The notes under the pieces are model-generated. The model searched no databases and was not told where the DNA came from. It saw nothing but the letters and a program-made list of their open reading frames with translations. Shown in pieces: positions 19,035-30,059 of a stretch of DNA of 64,000 nucleotides (position 1 is the first letter of the stretch; the number at the start of each line of letters is the position of its first letter). Both the position numbers and the translations under genes were made by a program. The stretch is taken from assembly GCA_947650285.1 (NCBI GenBank), contig CANTFL010001484.1, positions 186,001 through 250,000 of the forward strand. The letters are read 5' to 3'. This DNA comes from Hyaloperonospora brassicae (Eukaryota > Oomycota > Peronosporomycetes > Peronosporales > Peronosporaceae).

Positions 19035-19683
19035 AAAAGATTAACAACGAAAATGTTACAATGCTACTGGACTCAGGAGCTGCGATCTCGATCGTGGAAA
19101 CTGCCATTGCTCGTAAGGTATTATGAGTCATCGACGAGAATCAGAAACAGGAGTGTGTGGGGATAGGTGAAAACACGTACATAACCGAGGGACGTACCAG
19201 GATCAAGATCACCCTCAATGGATCGCTGGTGTTTTACTTTGCTGTGTGGTTGGGGATCAGGTCGGTCAAGAAGCGATCTTGGGTATTAATTTCTTTGGTA
19301 CCCGCAGGTATACGTCTGGATTTAGCTGGTGGGACGCTGGTATTGCCGGATGAAGGGAGGATTTAACTAGCAGGTCGCAGACCTCTGTATGGATCGTCCT
19401 TGCAGCCGATCGTGATCCCGAAACAGCATGTAGTTCTACCGGTTGGTCGATTGACATAGATAAGGATCGGTAATATCCAGTTCAACGCCAAGCTGTGGGT
19501 TAGGCGCGATCCAACATTGGTACCCACCGTGACCACCGGGATGGGTCGGATCAAGTACTTGCATCTGACAAATCTCAGCGATACAGAAGTTACCCTCGAT
19601 CGCGGCCTGGCTTTAGGCTGGACTATGGCTGCCGATATGGTGTCTTACTATCCACACTACGTCTCGGCTGGATCGCGACGATA
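19035..19683 (+). pseudogene. Protease region of family-2 copy A
   Basis: Active site NVTMLLDSGAAISIVE (D-S-G) at about 19050, then ARKVL and a TGA at 19124, TEGRTRIKITLNGSLVFYF, IRLDLAGGTLVLPDEGR, TAG/TAA stops, then a C-terminal stretch LWVRRDPTLVPTVTTGMGR. A 55-bp patch at 19415-19470 differs from copies B and C at about 14 sites while the flanks are near-identical. Confidence 0.7.
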
Positions 19684-20440
19684 AAACGAGTGGCAGACTC
19701 TAGCATTTGAAGCAAGGAAATGATAAGGGGAAGAGCCGCCACCCGAATACGCTGGTCCGCTTGTGGATCACCCACCTTAGCCTACGCCAAAGAAGATTTT
19801 ACGTCGACCAAAATAGAATAATGAATCAGCGGACAGCCTTATACGAGAAGAGAAAGTTGTTCCATGTGTGGAGCCACTAACATGTGTCGTTAACACGATC
19901 GAGGAGACGGACAGAGGTGATCGAGTACCCGAGGGGCCAATGGAAGGAGGCGAAACGACTAAGGACAGTAACACCGATGAATAGCATAACGTATCTTGTA
20001 ACGTGATCGATGACCTACAAGTGGATCAGCGATCAACAAGCGTACTACCTGTGGTTAACGTGATTTGAGAACAAGTGATGAACGCCGGAGCAGGCGATTA
20101 GTCGAAGAAAGAGGCGGGACCTTCACTAGATGTACATATCGATGAAAAGCCATATCCAGAGGATGACCACATCGCGATAAAGCCGGACGTCTTTAACTAT
20201 CTTCATGAAAGTTGGGAGCTGTATGTCGAGGATGTGGATCAGCACATGGAGGTATTGCCTGACATTGTTATGCCTACTGCCAAAATTACGATTGACGATA
20301 TTTAGGTAGACGATCCAGTGGTACCGCTGACTGAAGACCAAGCACGATTGAGACAACCGATCTGGAGCAACAAGCACCTTTTTATGGGTAAAAAGGGACG
20401 CAATCCCTTCAGCCGCACGGGGGTCGATACGCGATATTGA
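19684..20440 (+). pseudogene. Protease-RT linker of family-2 copy A
   Basis: Broken frames. The clearest is 20101-20304 (SKKEAGPSLDVHIDEKPYPEDD, then LPDIVMPTAKITIDDI), an acidic linker typical of this part of pol. The matching frame in copy B is 33992-34222 on minus. Confidence 0.5.
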
Positions 20441-20441
20441 C

Positions 20442-21500
20442 GTGGGTGGAGCGAGCCCGATCGCGCAGAGAGTACGGACAGTAGCGCCTAAGTTTCGCGA
20501 AAAGCTAGCGGATTTGATTAAAGGACTACTATCAGCCAATATCATTCGACCTTCCACATCACCGTGGGCTTCGCCGATCGTCCTTATCATCGAGAAGAAT
20601 GGCGAGAACATTCGATTGTGTATCGACTATCGACGGGTAAATTAGCTGACAAGGCTGATGGTGTACCCAATGCCATTGATCAATGAACTATTACGAGACA
20701 TGGACAAAGCGATGTGGTATTGCTTACTGGATATGGTAAGCGGTTTTTGGGTGGTGGAGATGACGGAACGAGCAAGAAGTATTTACGCATTCATTACGCC
20801 ATCAGGCTTGTTTGAATGGCTACGGATGGCGTTTGGGTTATAAAGATGCGCCGCAGATTTACCAACGCCTGATCGACAATGCATTGTATGGCTATTTGGA
20901 GATCGGGCTGACCCAGATGCACCCTCGATGGAATCGTCAAAACGGATCGATGTATTCACAGGGAGAGAACCGGAAACCAGTCAGACACCTTCTGCGCTAG
21001 GTCGAAGATCGTACATCGATGACATATTGATTCCAGATACATCGTGGACCTCTTTATACGAAGAGTGGAAAGATTGCTACGTGTATGCAACAAGTGGAAT
21101 TTGTCGATCAGCGTGACCAAACGTTTTTGGGGACGGCGCAATGTGGATTATCTCGGTCATCGAGTATCACTCGTGAGATTGGAATCCAACCCGAAGGATC
21201 TCGGATAGCTGGTAAATGTTCCGTTTCCTCGAACGCTGCGGTCGATGCAGTCGTTTTTAGGGAGTTTGAATAACTATAGCCGATTCATTGAAGACTTTGC
21301 GATATACGTATCAGTGCTCTACGAATTACGCGAAGCAGATTTCCACGAAATCCGATGCATAGATGAGACGGAATCGTCTACATTGAACGAAAAGAGAGTT
21401 GACAATAAAAAAGTCGTTGTGATGGCGATACAGACCTTAACGTTGTTACAGGGGGCAATCCGACCTCAACCGACAGAAGTCGATGGGAGAAAGCAATGAT
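20442..21500 (+). pseudogene. Reverse transcriptase of family-2 copy A
   Basis: RT motifs in order over three frames: VAPKFREKLADLIKGLL, SPWASPIVLI, LCIDYRRVN (TAG at 20643), YCLLDMVSGFWVVEM (catalytic D), RMAFGL (TAA), APQIYQRLIDNALYG, then SYIDDILIP (YIDD box) at about 21010. It ends with FLGSLNNYSRFIEDFA at about 21250. Not translatable as one protein; copy B has the same breaks. Confidence 0.8.
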
Positions 21501-22000
21501 CTCGTTCACGATGTTGAAGGATAAGATCGCTAAGACTACGATTCTTAAACATTTTGATCCGGATCGCTCTCCAGTGATCGTGGTCTATGCTAGTAAATTC
21601 GCAGTATCTGCAGCTTTGCTACAAGAACACGAAGGAGTATACTGGCTTGTAACGTTCACCAGCCGAACGATAAAACCCAACGAGATTAACTATGGAATGG
21701 TGGAAAAAGAGGTTTTAGCTCTGCCGCACATCCTGGATATCGGCTACACTATGTTGATTGCACGTGAAATCAAGATGTTCACACGTCATTCGACGTTGGC
21801 CTGGCTGGTACAATCTTCAAGCCTGAACGGGAGGCTTGGGAGATGGGCGGCGTTGTTATCGAATTGGACGCTGGAGATCAAGACGTGTGAAAAGGGAGAA
21901 GATGAAATACTGGGTACACTCACCGCCAGCATAACCCCGCGCGAAGAAGTTGACGAGATGTTGATCGAGATCTCCCCTAGGAAGCAGCCAAAACATGCTA
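21496..22000 (+). pseudogene. Gypsy RNase H of family-2 copy A
   Basis: Within the 228-codon frame 21496-22182. Motifs: FDPDRSPVIVVYASKFAVS, ALLQEHEGVYWLVTFTSRTI, NYGMVEKEVLALPHILD, MFTRHSTLAWLVQSS, ending WTLEIKTCEKGEDEILGTL, the usual junction after RNase H. This is the ancestral RNase H of the element. Confidence 0.75.
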
Positions 22001-22029
22001 CAAGTATGACACCGCCAACGGTGAAGGAG

Positions 22030-22815
22030 AGTGAAAGTCGTTGGGTGGTCAGTTTCGATGGATCGGCCCGAACCAAACGAAAAGGCGGGGCATATAGCGC
22101 AATAGTATGGAAGATCCCAGAATGGAACATAGTGACTGCTGCAGCCAAATATGCGACGGACTTGACTGTGAACGAGGCTTAATACCGTCAATTGCTACTA
22201 GGTTTCGATCTCTCGGTCGATCAAACGCGGGGGTGCATCATCATATGTCGCGGTTCTACCTTAGTGATCCGGCAGATGCGTGGAGAAATCGATTTCAAAG
22301 CGCCCGGATTGCAGTCGCTTTGTCATAAGGCTATGGAGAAGCTCCGATCATGGTCGGTCCACCAATTCCTACATATGAAGAGGGACCAGAATCAGAGTGC
22401 TGGTCGACTGGCAAGCAACGCTTTTCGACATGAGCAAGGCTCGATCACTTTATACGATCCGGATCGTCAGGATTTATGTTCGTTGAACCAATTGGACGAG
22501 TTGTTGACACCCAAAGGTGTCGATCAGGTCGTAAAAATAGCTGCCGTCACTAGGTCAGCCGTAAGGAGACGGCTATCGCCGGAAGTACTGCAAGAGGAAG
22601 TCGTTCGGCAGGTCAGAATCGAGAGAATCAAGCAAGCAAAGGAAGAGGAGAAGTGGATCGCCAACCTGAAGAAATTCCTGATCGGGGAAATAACGAAGCT
22701 GAGTGTCGAAGAAGCGAAACTATGTTCTCGGAACGCGTCCGAATCTGAAGTAGACGAGAGCAGACGATTGTTTTTATACCCTCTATCAACGGAAGATCCA
22801 GATTATCGGGTGTAG
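22030..22815 (+). pseudogene. Second, plant-like RNase H of family-2 copy A, catalytic residues lost
   Basis: A second type I RNase H follows the first, as in oomycete Chronos/Archon and plant Tat elements. WVVSFDGSARTKRKGG keeps the first Asp. At the next catalytic site (usually AEY) the codon is TAA (NEA, stop, YRQLLLGFDL; 22180). The usual GDS is CRGS, and the usual AD before LA is SAGRLAS. So three of four D-E-D-D residues are gone; copy B matches. Residues after 22430 are a helical, Lys/Glu-rich linker to integrase. Confidence 0.7.
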
Positions 22816-24240
22816 TTGGTTCTTTTGGTGATACCGGAACTACTGCAGCAAGAATTCCTGCATCATTATCATAAAAGTCTGGAGGGTGGCCACCAAGGGA
22901 TAGACCGAACGTACCAACGAATCCGGTCTAACTTTCACTGGAAAGGACTCTTTCGGAGTGTCCAGAGATATGTGAGAGAATGTGTTGATTGAACGACAAG
23001 AAAAGGTAAACCTATCCTGCGCGGCGAGTCGTCGGGGAATGTCCATGCCACTTATCCGTTTCAGATAATTGCTTTGGATCACATTCCATCGTAGCCGCGA
23101 TCTTTTAAGGGAAATACTGAATTGTTGATGTGGGTAGATCTGTTCTCAAAGTACGTCATCGCCCTGGCGAGTTCCTCCAGAACTGCACAAACGATCGCTG
23201 AGCGTTACGAGGAGTGTGTGTTTCGAAGATTTGGATCCTGTGAAGCGATCCGCCATGATCGAGAGCCAGGATTTGTGTCCGATTTCTACCGAGCGTTCAA
23301 CCGGATCGGGATCGCGGAGCAGAAACAGCGTGCTACTATGGCGTATCGACTTCAAGCGATTGGAACAGCAGAAAGAATGGTGCAAACTATGACGAGAGCG
23401 TTGAAGATGTACATAACGGAAACGAATCAGACGGATCGGGACGAGTACGCAGAGAGGTTGACGTTCGCCATCAATACGGCACAGCATCGCGTACATGGTG
23501 ATACTCCATTCAACCTGATCTACGGTTGGGACCCACGATCGATGCTGGAAGCGACTTTGCCTTTGGGAAGCACCAAACGACGGGATCGAGAACCCCGAAG
23601 ATGTCGTTAACATATGCAACGTCATTACCAGAGAGCGAGAGAAGCCGTTAACGATCTTCTACGGATCGCGATTCAAGAATGGGCCGATCTACACAACACT
23701 GAGGACGGATCGCATGATATCGAAGTCGGATCTCAAGTGTGGCTCTATTCGGATCGATTGAAAGAAGGATATGCCCGAAAGCTGGCACATATGTGGCATG
23801 GGCCATTCCGGGTGAGGGAACTTTACGGAAGACACGCGGTACGGTTGAAGATCTCGAATACTACGTATCAATTTTTCTCGTTGGTACTTATGTACAAGCT
23901 TAAGCAAGTAAAGATCTTCCCGGACCGGCCGAGAAACCATCTGAGTATTGAGGAGGCGGATCGCTTCGATGTTGACGAAGCCATGCTTCCGGAGGATAGC
24001 TGGGAACGCACATTGGATGAGGATGAATTTGAAGTCGAGAAGATATTGGATGTGCGATCCGACAGGCGGTTTCGTTTTGGCAGAGTTCAGAGCCAGTATT
24101 TGGTGCAATAGAATGGATCGGTCGATCCGACTTGGATAGATGAGATCGACTTTAACTATGGAGCCTGGCTTCCAGCGTTCGATCTCGACCGAGTCAGCAA
24201 GAACCGCTTCGAGGTGGTGCAATCACACGAAGCAGCATTG
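22816..24240 (+). pseudogene. Integrase and chromodomain-like tail of family-2 copy A
   Basis: HHCC domain HHYHKSLEGGHQGIDRTYQRI with its last Cys codon now TGA (22990). Core: LDHIP (D), TAG at 23092, then frame 23122-23610 with LLMWVDLFSKYVI, IRHDREPGFVSDFYRAF (D) and AIGTAERMVQTM (E), NTAQHRVHGDTPFNLIYG. Tail frame 23614-24111: VGSQVWLYSDRLKEGYARKL, HGPFRVRELYG, then chromodomain-like FEVEKILDVRSDRRFRFGR and SQYLVQ, stop, and WIDEIDFNYGAWLP. The D,D,E triad survives in separate frames. Confidence 0.8.
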
Positions 24241-24448
24241 GGTGAATAACCGATGTGTCGAATCGGAAGTTTCCTGCAAGAAGGTTGCAGATGTGAAAAA
24301 GGGAAGGGTTGTGTGAAGCGATTCAGGATATCAAATTCGATCGCAGTGAGTAATTAGAAAAGGCAAATGAGATGAATTTCAGTGATGATCAACAAAGAAA
24401 AAACGATGGAGATAGATTGACCGATTTAAATGGACTGCCGGATCGCTA

Positions 24449-26701
24449 TTAATTACTTCGAAAAATATTTACCGGACAAGCGAGCGATCGACGACCCTGA
24501 TCGATGCGTGATCGAAACTGGTTGCGCCAAGGTTCAGCTGTATACAGATGCGTCAGAGCTGAGATCAGGTTGGAAATGTTTTGCTCAGAATCGCCCAAAC
24601 CTTGGTACCATGGGCGCATCTCGACCGGTGACGGGAGATGCATGAAGAACGGATCATGGATAAGATCCAAATCGCAGTGTTCGTCGATCATTCCCTGAAG
24701 GATAAAGCGCAATACAGTTTTCCATCGGGGTCCGGATCGCGATCGCCGCTGATTGCGCTGCTGGTAAATCTGCGCCAACTCCGAATAGTGTTTGCGTTGC
24801 ATTGGCCGGCAAATATATGGCGTAGGTTGCTTTCCACAGAGCCTGTCGATGCCAAGTATTGAAGTCGCGGTACGCGGATGCCAACTCTGGGAACGTCAGT
24901 CGTTTGAAAAGAGACCGGAGTTATTTGGCTCGGAAAGTGGTTTAAAGGCTTTTGCTGGTATAGTGACAACACTTAGGCCGAGGTGACCATCCGTGGTATC
25001 TACTCAGATTCAGGCGGAGCAGCTTTGGATCGAGGCACGGTGGGGTTTGGGACGAAGTACCCTTTCGGCCGTGTCAGGTTCTTGAATAAGGTATTCACGT
25101 CCAGCTCCGCCGCGCAGGTCAAGCTGAGACGACGGGCTGACCTCGGGTATTCGTGTTGGTGGGACCAGGGTACTAGATCGCGGTATCCGGGAAACCATTC
25201 AGCGCGAGGTACTCGGTACGGAGCCAAACGGTCGTAATCCGCGGGCGGAAGCAAGGCATTATTGGCACCCCGCGTGTTACTGGTCGTGCTGACCGATCCG
25301 TCGGAGGCGCTTACTGATTCGCCGGAGAGATCCACCTTCGATACTGGACGCTTCGCAGGTGGTGCGGATCCGCTCGAAATTGGGGGCGATCCAGACTTGG
25401 GATGGGGGGAATCTACTGGAATTGGGTCAGGCATCGATCCGGCAGAAGATAGAGTATTGATCGACGATTCACAGCGCCGCAACGAAGAGCGCGATCTGGA
25501 CAAGGTGACAGGAGTATCTTCTTCCTAAGATTCGATCGACTCTGTATCGGAGAGCGGTGGAACGCTGGTTGGAACCTTCTGGGCCCGCTTACTTCCTGTT
25601 GGGAGGCGGATCGTTTTCTACTCGCGGCGCCTTGCGTTGTTGGAGTCCGTGCTGATCCTAACATAGCTGTGGACCCGTCCGAGCGAGTTGATCTGGAAGG
25701 TGGCGTAGAGACGCGTTGTATTCCATCAGATCCGGAAGATTTGGCAGGTCGCACTGGTCCAGTAGATCGTGTAGACTCACCGGCTGACTTGGCCTTAAGA
25801 ATATCCACCGATTCTGTTCTGGCCCGCGTCAGCTTCGCAGTGCGGGGACGTCTGATCTGGATGCCAAGAGATGGACCTGGATCGCTTGACGGCTGGTGCG
25901 GTAGAGAAGACCGTGGCGGGTAAATTTGAAGGAAGGCGGAGCGAATCAGAAGCCACTTGATCCAGGTGAGTCTGGATCGTGTCGCGATCACGCACGGCTA
26001 AGAGACATTGCCGTTCCCAGTTCAATGCTTGACTGTGCAGACGATCCACCGGGCGTCCTGGTCCGAGAGATCTGATCGCAGCTACTGCAGCTCCACCTCT
26101 ACGCGCTCTTGTGCGCGGAGAAGGTCTCAATATGGTTTCGGAATGTTTTCGAACGCTATTCTGGCAGTGTTAAGTTTCTTGTCAGCTTTGCGAAAGCCTT
26201 ACTTGTACATGAATGCCTTGTCTGTTGCAGATTGGAGATCGCCACCCGGATTTTGTTCCCTGCAGTCAGGCGCGAAGTCAACGCTTCCACTTGCTGTCAG
26301 GTGACGAACGATTCTCTAATGCGCCGATCCTCGACTTGTTTGAACTTCCTTTCGACTTCTGAGAGAGCCATCTTGAGTTCTAGGACCAGGTGATCTTGAC
26401 CCAAGCGCCGAGCCAGCTCTGTCGGGAACCCGTGCAACCTCTCGATCATAATTTGGACATCAGTCCAGAGGCCGAGATAAAGCTGCTGGAAATAGGTCGC
26501 CAAGCGCGGAGCGAGCTCGAAGTACGATTGCAACTCCGTTTGTAGTCGGTCGATCTGCCGTTTCTGGTCCAGACATAACTCCTCCAACGAGTGGTAATCT
26601 GCAACAACCGCGGTATAAAGATCCAGTTGATCGTAGAGCGCTTCGATCCCCGCAGTCAAAGTAACGCGATCCAACAAGGGCGCAACGCTCACCCGAGACA
26701 A
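24449..26701 (-). pseudogene. Antisense coiled-coil gene of family-2 copy A
   Basis: Minus-strand gene between integrase and 3' LTR, opposite to gag-pol. From 26701: a coiled coil (LEELCLDQKRQIDRLQTELQ, then VLELKMALSEVERKFKQVED), NWERQCLLAVRDRD (about 26010), a Ser/Arg/Pro-rich linker, KRPVSKVDLSGES with YDRLAPYRVPRAEWFPGYRD (about 25210), TWHRQALWKATYAIYLPANA (about 24830), and the last frame 24802-24449 (KHYSELAQIYQQRN, DLIHDPFFMHLPSPVEM, NIFRSN, stop). Split over several frames with stops. The last 400 bp match copy B almost perfectly; the rest matches B only at protein level. Family unknown. Same position as the family-1 antisense gene. Confidence 0.6.
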
Positions 26702-26865
26702 GGTAACAGAACTGATCTTCTAACGGGTGAATCCGGCGGCGGAGAAGAAGGCTGAATCGGGCTTTCGGCCCTCAAGGTGGAAGGTGCAGGTGATTCCGGA
26801 GCCATGGGCGTTGTGGGCGCACAGTTCATCGACACTGTATGTCGATCGCCGATGCAGGGTACGAT

Positions 26866-27890
26866 GGTGAAGAAGCGCGAAGGAACAATGACGGAAGTGT
26901 GGATCCCACGATCCGCCTTAAGTGCGAAAATCAATTTGATTGGTGGAGCGCGTGCGGAGATGGGCCCAATAGCACGGATGATAGTGTCACACGACTTAAT
27001 GACAGAAAATGAACGTGGAAAATATGCAGATTGATCTACCTAAAGTTTAAAAAGGAGTATAGTCAAGGATCGACGATTAACCGATCACGATCTGCGATCG
27101 AAGTTTTGGATCACCAAGATTTTCTGTGAACCAGAAATCTGCGATCCGGTAGTGTGCAATTCGATTTAGGGCGATCCAATACGGAGTGTCTGCTGTGGAC
27201 CACATGAGGCAAGAAGTGAATTACATAGACTGGCGGTGCACAACAGTTGACCTAGCTAACAGGTACGCATAGTCATAGGGTTTAGATTTGGTTGGTTGAC
27301 ATTAAACAGAATTGAATTTGCAACGAAATACACGCGTCGACTTCTCCCGGGCAGGATCTTTGGCTTCCCATTGAATCGAGAGTCACCCGCGTCTCAGCGA
27401 ACTTCGCCCTTGGATTGTTTGACCAGGCGGAATGTCAATTCTCACCCCCCATCAACTGCGATGGAACCGGTGAACCTTACGGTTCAGATTCAAGATCGCG
27501 AGACGGCTCAAGAGGTCAGAAGGCTCGCGGATCAAGCATCACCTCTGGCAAAGGCGACTCTGGGAGAGCGCACGAGTGTACTTGCGATCGATTGAAGAAT
27601 TTCCACGCAATCCGCCCCTACGTTTGACCGGGTATAGAATTTCCACTTGATCCGCCCCTACGTTTGACCGGGTTTAGAATTTCCACCCGATCAAAATCTA
27701 TCCCTAAGACGGTCAAGTTCAGCTTCAGCTCAAGTCCATCAAGAAAAGCGCAACCCGAACCACTGACGGGTACACAGGGTGAGCAAGAAGACACAAAGCA
27801 CGGAATCGGGGTAATCCTCCGTTATTCGGTTATCCTGGCGCCAGTGGAGAGTCAGAATCACAAGAAAATTGTGATCACCACTCCACCACA
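26866..27890 (+). repeat. 3' LTR of family-2 copy A
   Basis: Starts near GGTGAAGAAGCGCGAAGG and ends CTCCACCACA with no PBS after it, so a 3' LTR. About 1025 bp, without the long U3 repeat field of the 5' LTR. 27600-27690 contains a tandemly doubled ATCCGCCCCTACGTTTGACC segment that is single in the 5' LTR. Confidence 0.7.
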
Positions 27891-27904
27891 AAGACCGCTA
27901 TTTC

Positions 27905-29848
27905 CAAGCCAACGAAGCTCTAGAGCGTGAGAAGGCTCGTCGGGTGCGCGTAGTGGCTTCAGTTTAGCATCAAGTGGAATCGTTGAACTCGCGCCTGGAT
28001 ACCGCTGAGCAAAACTTGGGCGCCAATCTCCAAACCGTTTCGGAAAAGGCAGCCACGAATGAAAAACGATTCAAACGGACCAACAAGAAGCTTAAGGTGG
28101 CCACGCCGGCGTTGGAAGATTTGCCCAAGGCCTACAAGGACCACCTTTAGAAACACAAGCATGTTGAAGATGAGCTTTGGCGGATGAGATTGGACCTGGC
28201 AGATCGAGTCACCAAAGTGGATCGCCCTCAAAATTTAATCTTGGAATGGACGCAGAAATGTCTTTTGGCAGTCCGTGTCGCATCGCGATCCAGGCTCACC
28301 AGGTTCAGGTGGGATCCGGTAATCTCCACCTACCTCTGGGGTAACCTCTTCTGCTTCCGCTACCCCATCAACCTGCAAGCGAACCAGGTCCGGGGATGCC
28401 GATCTCTTGACTAAGCGTCCCCGCGTAGCAAAGGTGGCGCGATCCGGAATGGAGTCAAGGCTATCCCATCAGTCATGTTCATAGGTATATCTTTGCGATA
28501 TACTGGACCAGTTAAACCCACGCAACCTTCTGGATCTCAAGAAGCTTCTTCCAAGTCGACGCGATCATCTAGGCAGGCGCAACCTGAAAAGTCCCAGGCC
28601 TTTTCAGCGCGATCCACGGAGCCGGTGCGATCCACCCAAGGTCTCGCAGGTATAACGATATCTAACTTTCAGGCATGAAACAAGCGAACGCAATAGAAAA
28701 TCAGCCATCCATCTGTCTCTGGCAGAGACCGATCACTTCGAATCATCTGATGAAGACAATCTGTCTGCTTTATCTGGATCGCGCCCTTCGTCACGGCGCC
28801 GTGGAATACCCAAGAGCGTCTCGTCATGTCCAGGATCGATCACTGCTCCGATCCTCGTGGATTTTCCCAATCCCAAGTCCGGATCGCCTTCAGTTCTAAG
28901 TCCGGATCAACCCTAGTCCCATGCAGACTTACGCAGCCTGTGCGGCGTCCGGTATCAAAAGTGGATTTATTTGGCGAAGCGTACCATGATTCCGACGAAT
29001 CACTGAGCCTACCCAGCGACGCGCGGAAGGCCGAGAATGACCTGCTTCCGGCAGTGAAGTACGACCGTTTTGCCCCCAACTCGGGTACTCCGCGATAAGT
29101 GGTTTCCCTCTACCGCGATCAGGTACCCCGGTCCTACGTCCAAGTGCACCTGTGGTCGGCACGACGTATAGGTTTGATTGGAGTAGCGGAGTTAAACGTG
29201 GACATCCTGCATAAGCACTTGACGCGTTCAGAGACATTTATATTTCCAACTCCCACAGCTCCTTGATCCAACTCTGCGCCACCCATATCCGAGTGAATTC
29301 CGCGTTTGGTCACTTCTGCACAAGTGTCGGCGCTGTACAAGCAAGAACTCTTGAATCATTATCGAAGCCAACTTTACCCATTTCTTTAGTCGCGACCGGT
29401 TGTTTTGCTGAGCTGTTGACCGTAGCTAGAGACGTCGATAATCTACGCCGGCAGGCTTTGTGAAAAGCAACCTACGCCATATATTTGCCGGCCAATGCAA
29501 CGCAAACACTATTCGGAGTTGGCGCAGATTTATCAGCAGCGCAATCAGCGGCGATCGCGATCCGGACCCCGATGGAAAACTGTATTGCGCTTTATCCTTC
29601 AGGGAATGATCGACGAACACTGCGATTTGGATCTTATCCATGATCCGTTCTTCATGCATCTCCCGTCACCGGTCGAGATGCGCCCATGGTACCAAGGTTT
29701 GGGCGATTCTGAGCAAAACATTTCCAACCTGATCTCAGCTCTGACGCATCTGTATACAGCTGAACCTTGGCGCAACCAGTTTCGATCACGCATCGATCAG
29801 GGTCGTCGATCGCTCGCTTGTCCGGTAAATATTTTTCGAAGTAATTAA
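27905..29848 (+). pseudogene. Antisense coiled-coil gene of family-2 copy B
   Basis: Plus strand, opposite to copy B pol. Order as in copy A: coiled coil (LDTAEQNLGANLQTVSEKA, RFKRTNKKLKVA), a TAG near 28148, LEWTQKCLLAVR (about 28245), Ser/Thr/Gln-rich linker, LDRALRHGAVEYP (about 28780), RRPVSKVDLFGEA with KYDRFAPNS (about 28950-29080), then from about 29460 a segment near-identical to copy A ending NIFRSN at 29848. The first 1.5 kb is strongly diverged from copy A in DNA although short protein blocks are conserved. Confidence 0.6.
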
Positions 29849-30059
29849 TAGCGATCCGGCAGTCCATTTAAATCGGTCAATCTATCTCCATCGTTTTTTC
29901 TTTGTTGATCATCACTGAAATTCATCTCATTTGCCTTTTCTAATTACTCACTGCGATCGAATTTGATATCCTGAATCGCTTCACACAACCCTTCCCTTTT
30001 TCACATCTGCAACCTTCTTGCAGGAAACTTCCGATTCGACACATCGGTTATTCACCCAA

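Larger units (their letters stand above)
14937..27890 (+). mobile_element. Family-2 Chronos-like Gypsy element, copy A, disabled
   Basis: Plus-strand element with 5' LTR, extended PBS, gag with zinc knuckle, protease, RT (YIDD), RNase H, a second RNase H, integrase, chromodomain-like tail, a minus-strand coiled-coil gene, and a 3' LTR. A Gypsy pol followed by a plant-like RNase H plus a chromodomain fits the oomycete Chronos group. In-frame stops include 17398, 19124, 20643, 22180, 22990 and 23092, with several frameshifts; every stop I compared recurs in copy B. The element is unusually rich in GATC. Left flank (tctac) and right flank (aagac) do not match, so A may be a recombinant. About 13 kb. 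Confidence 0.8.
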
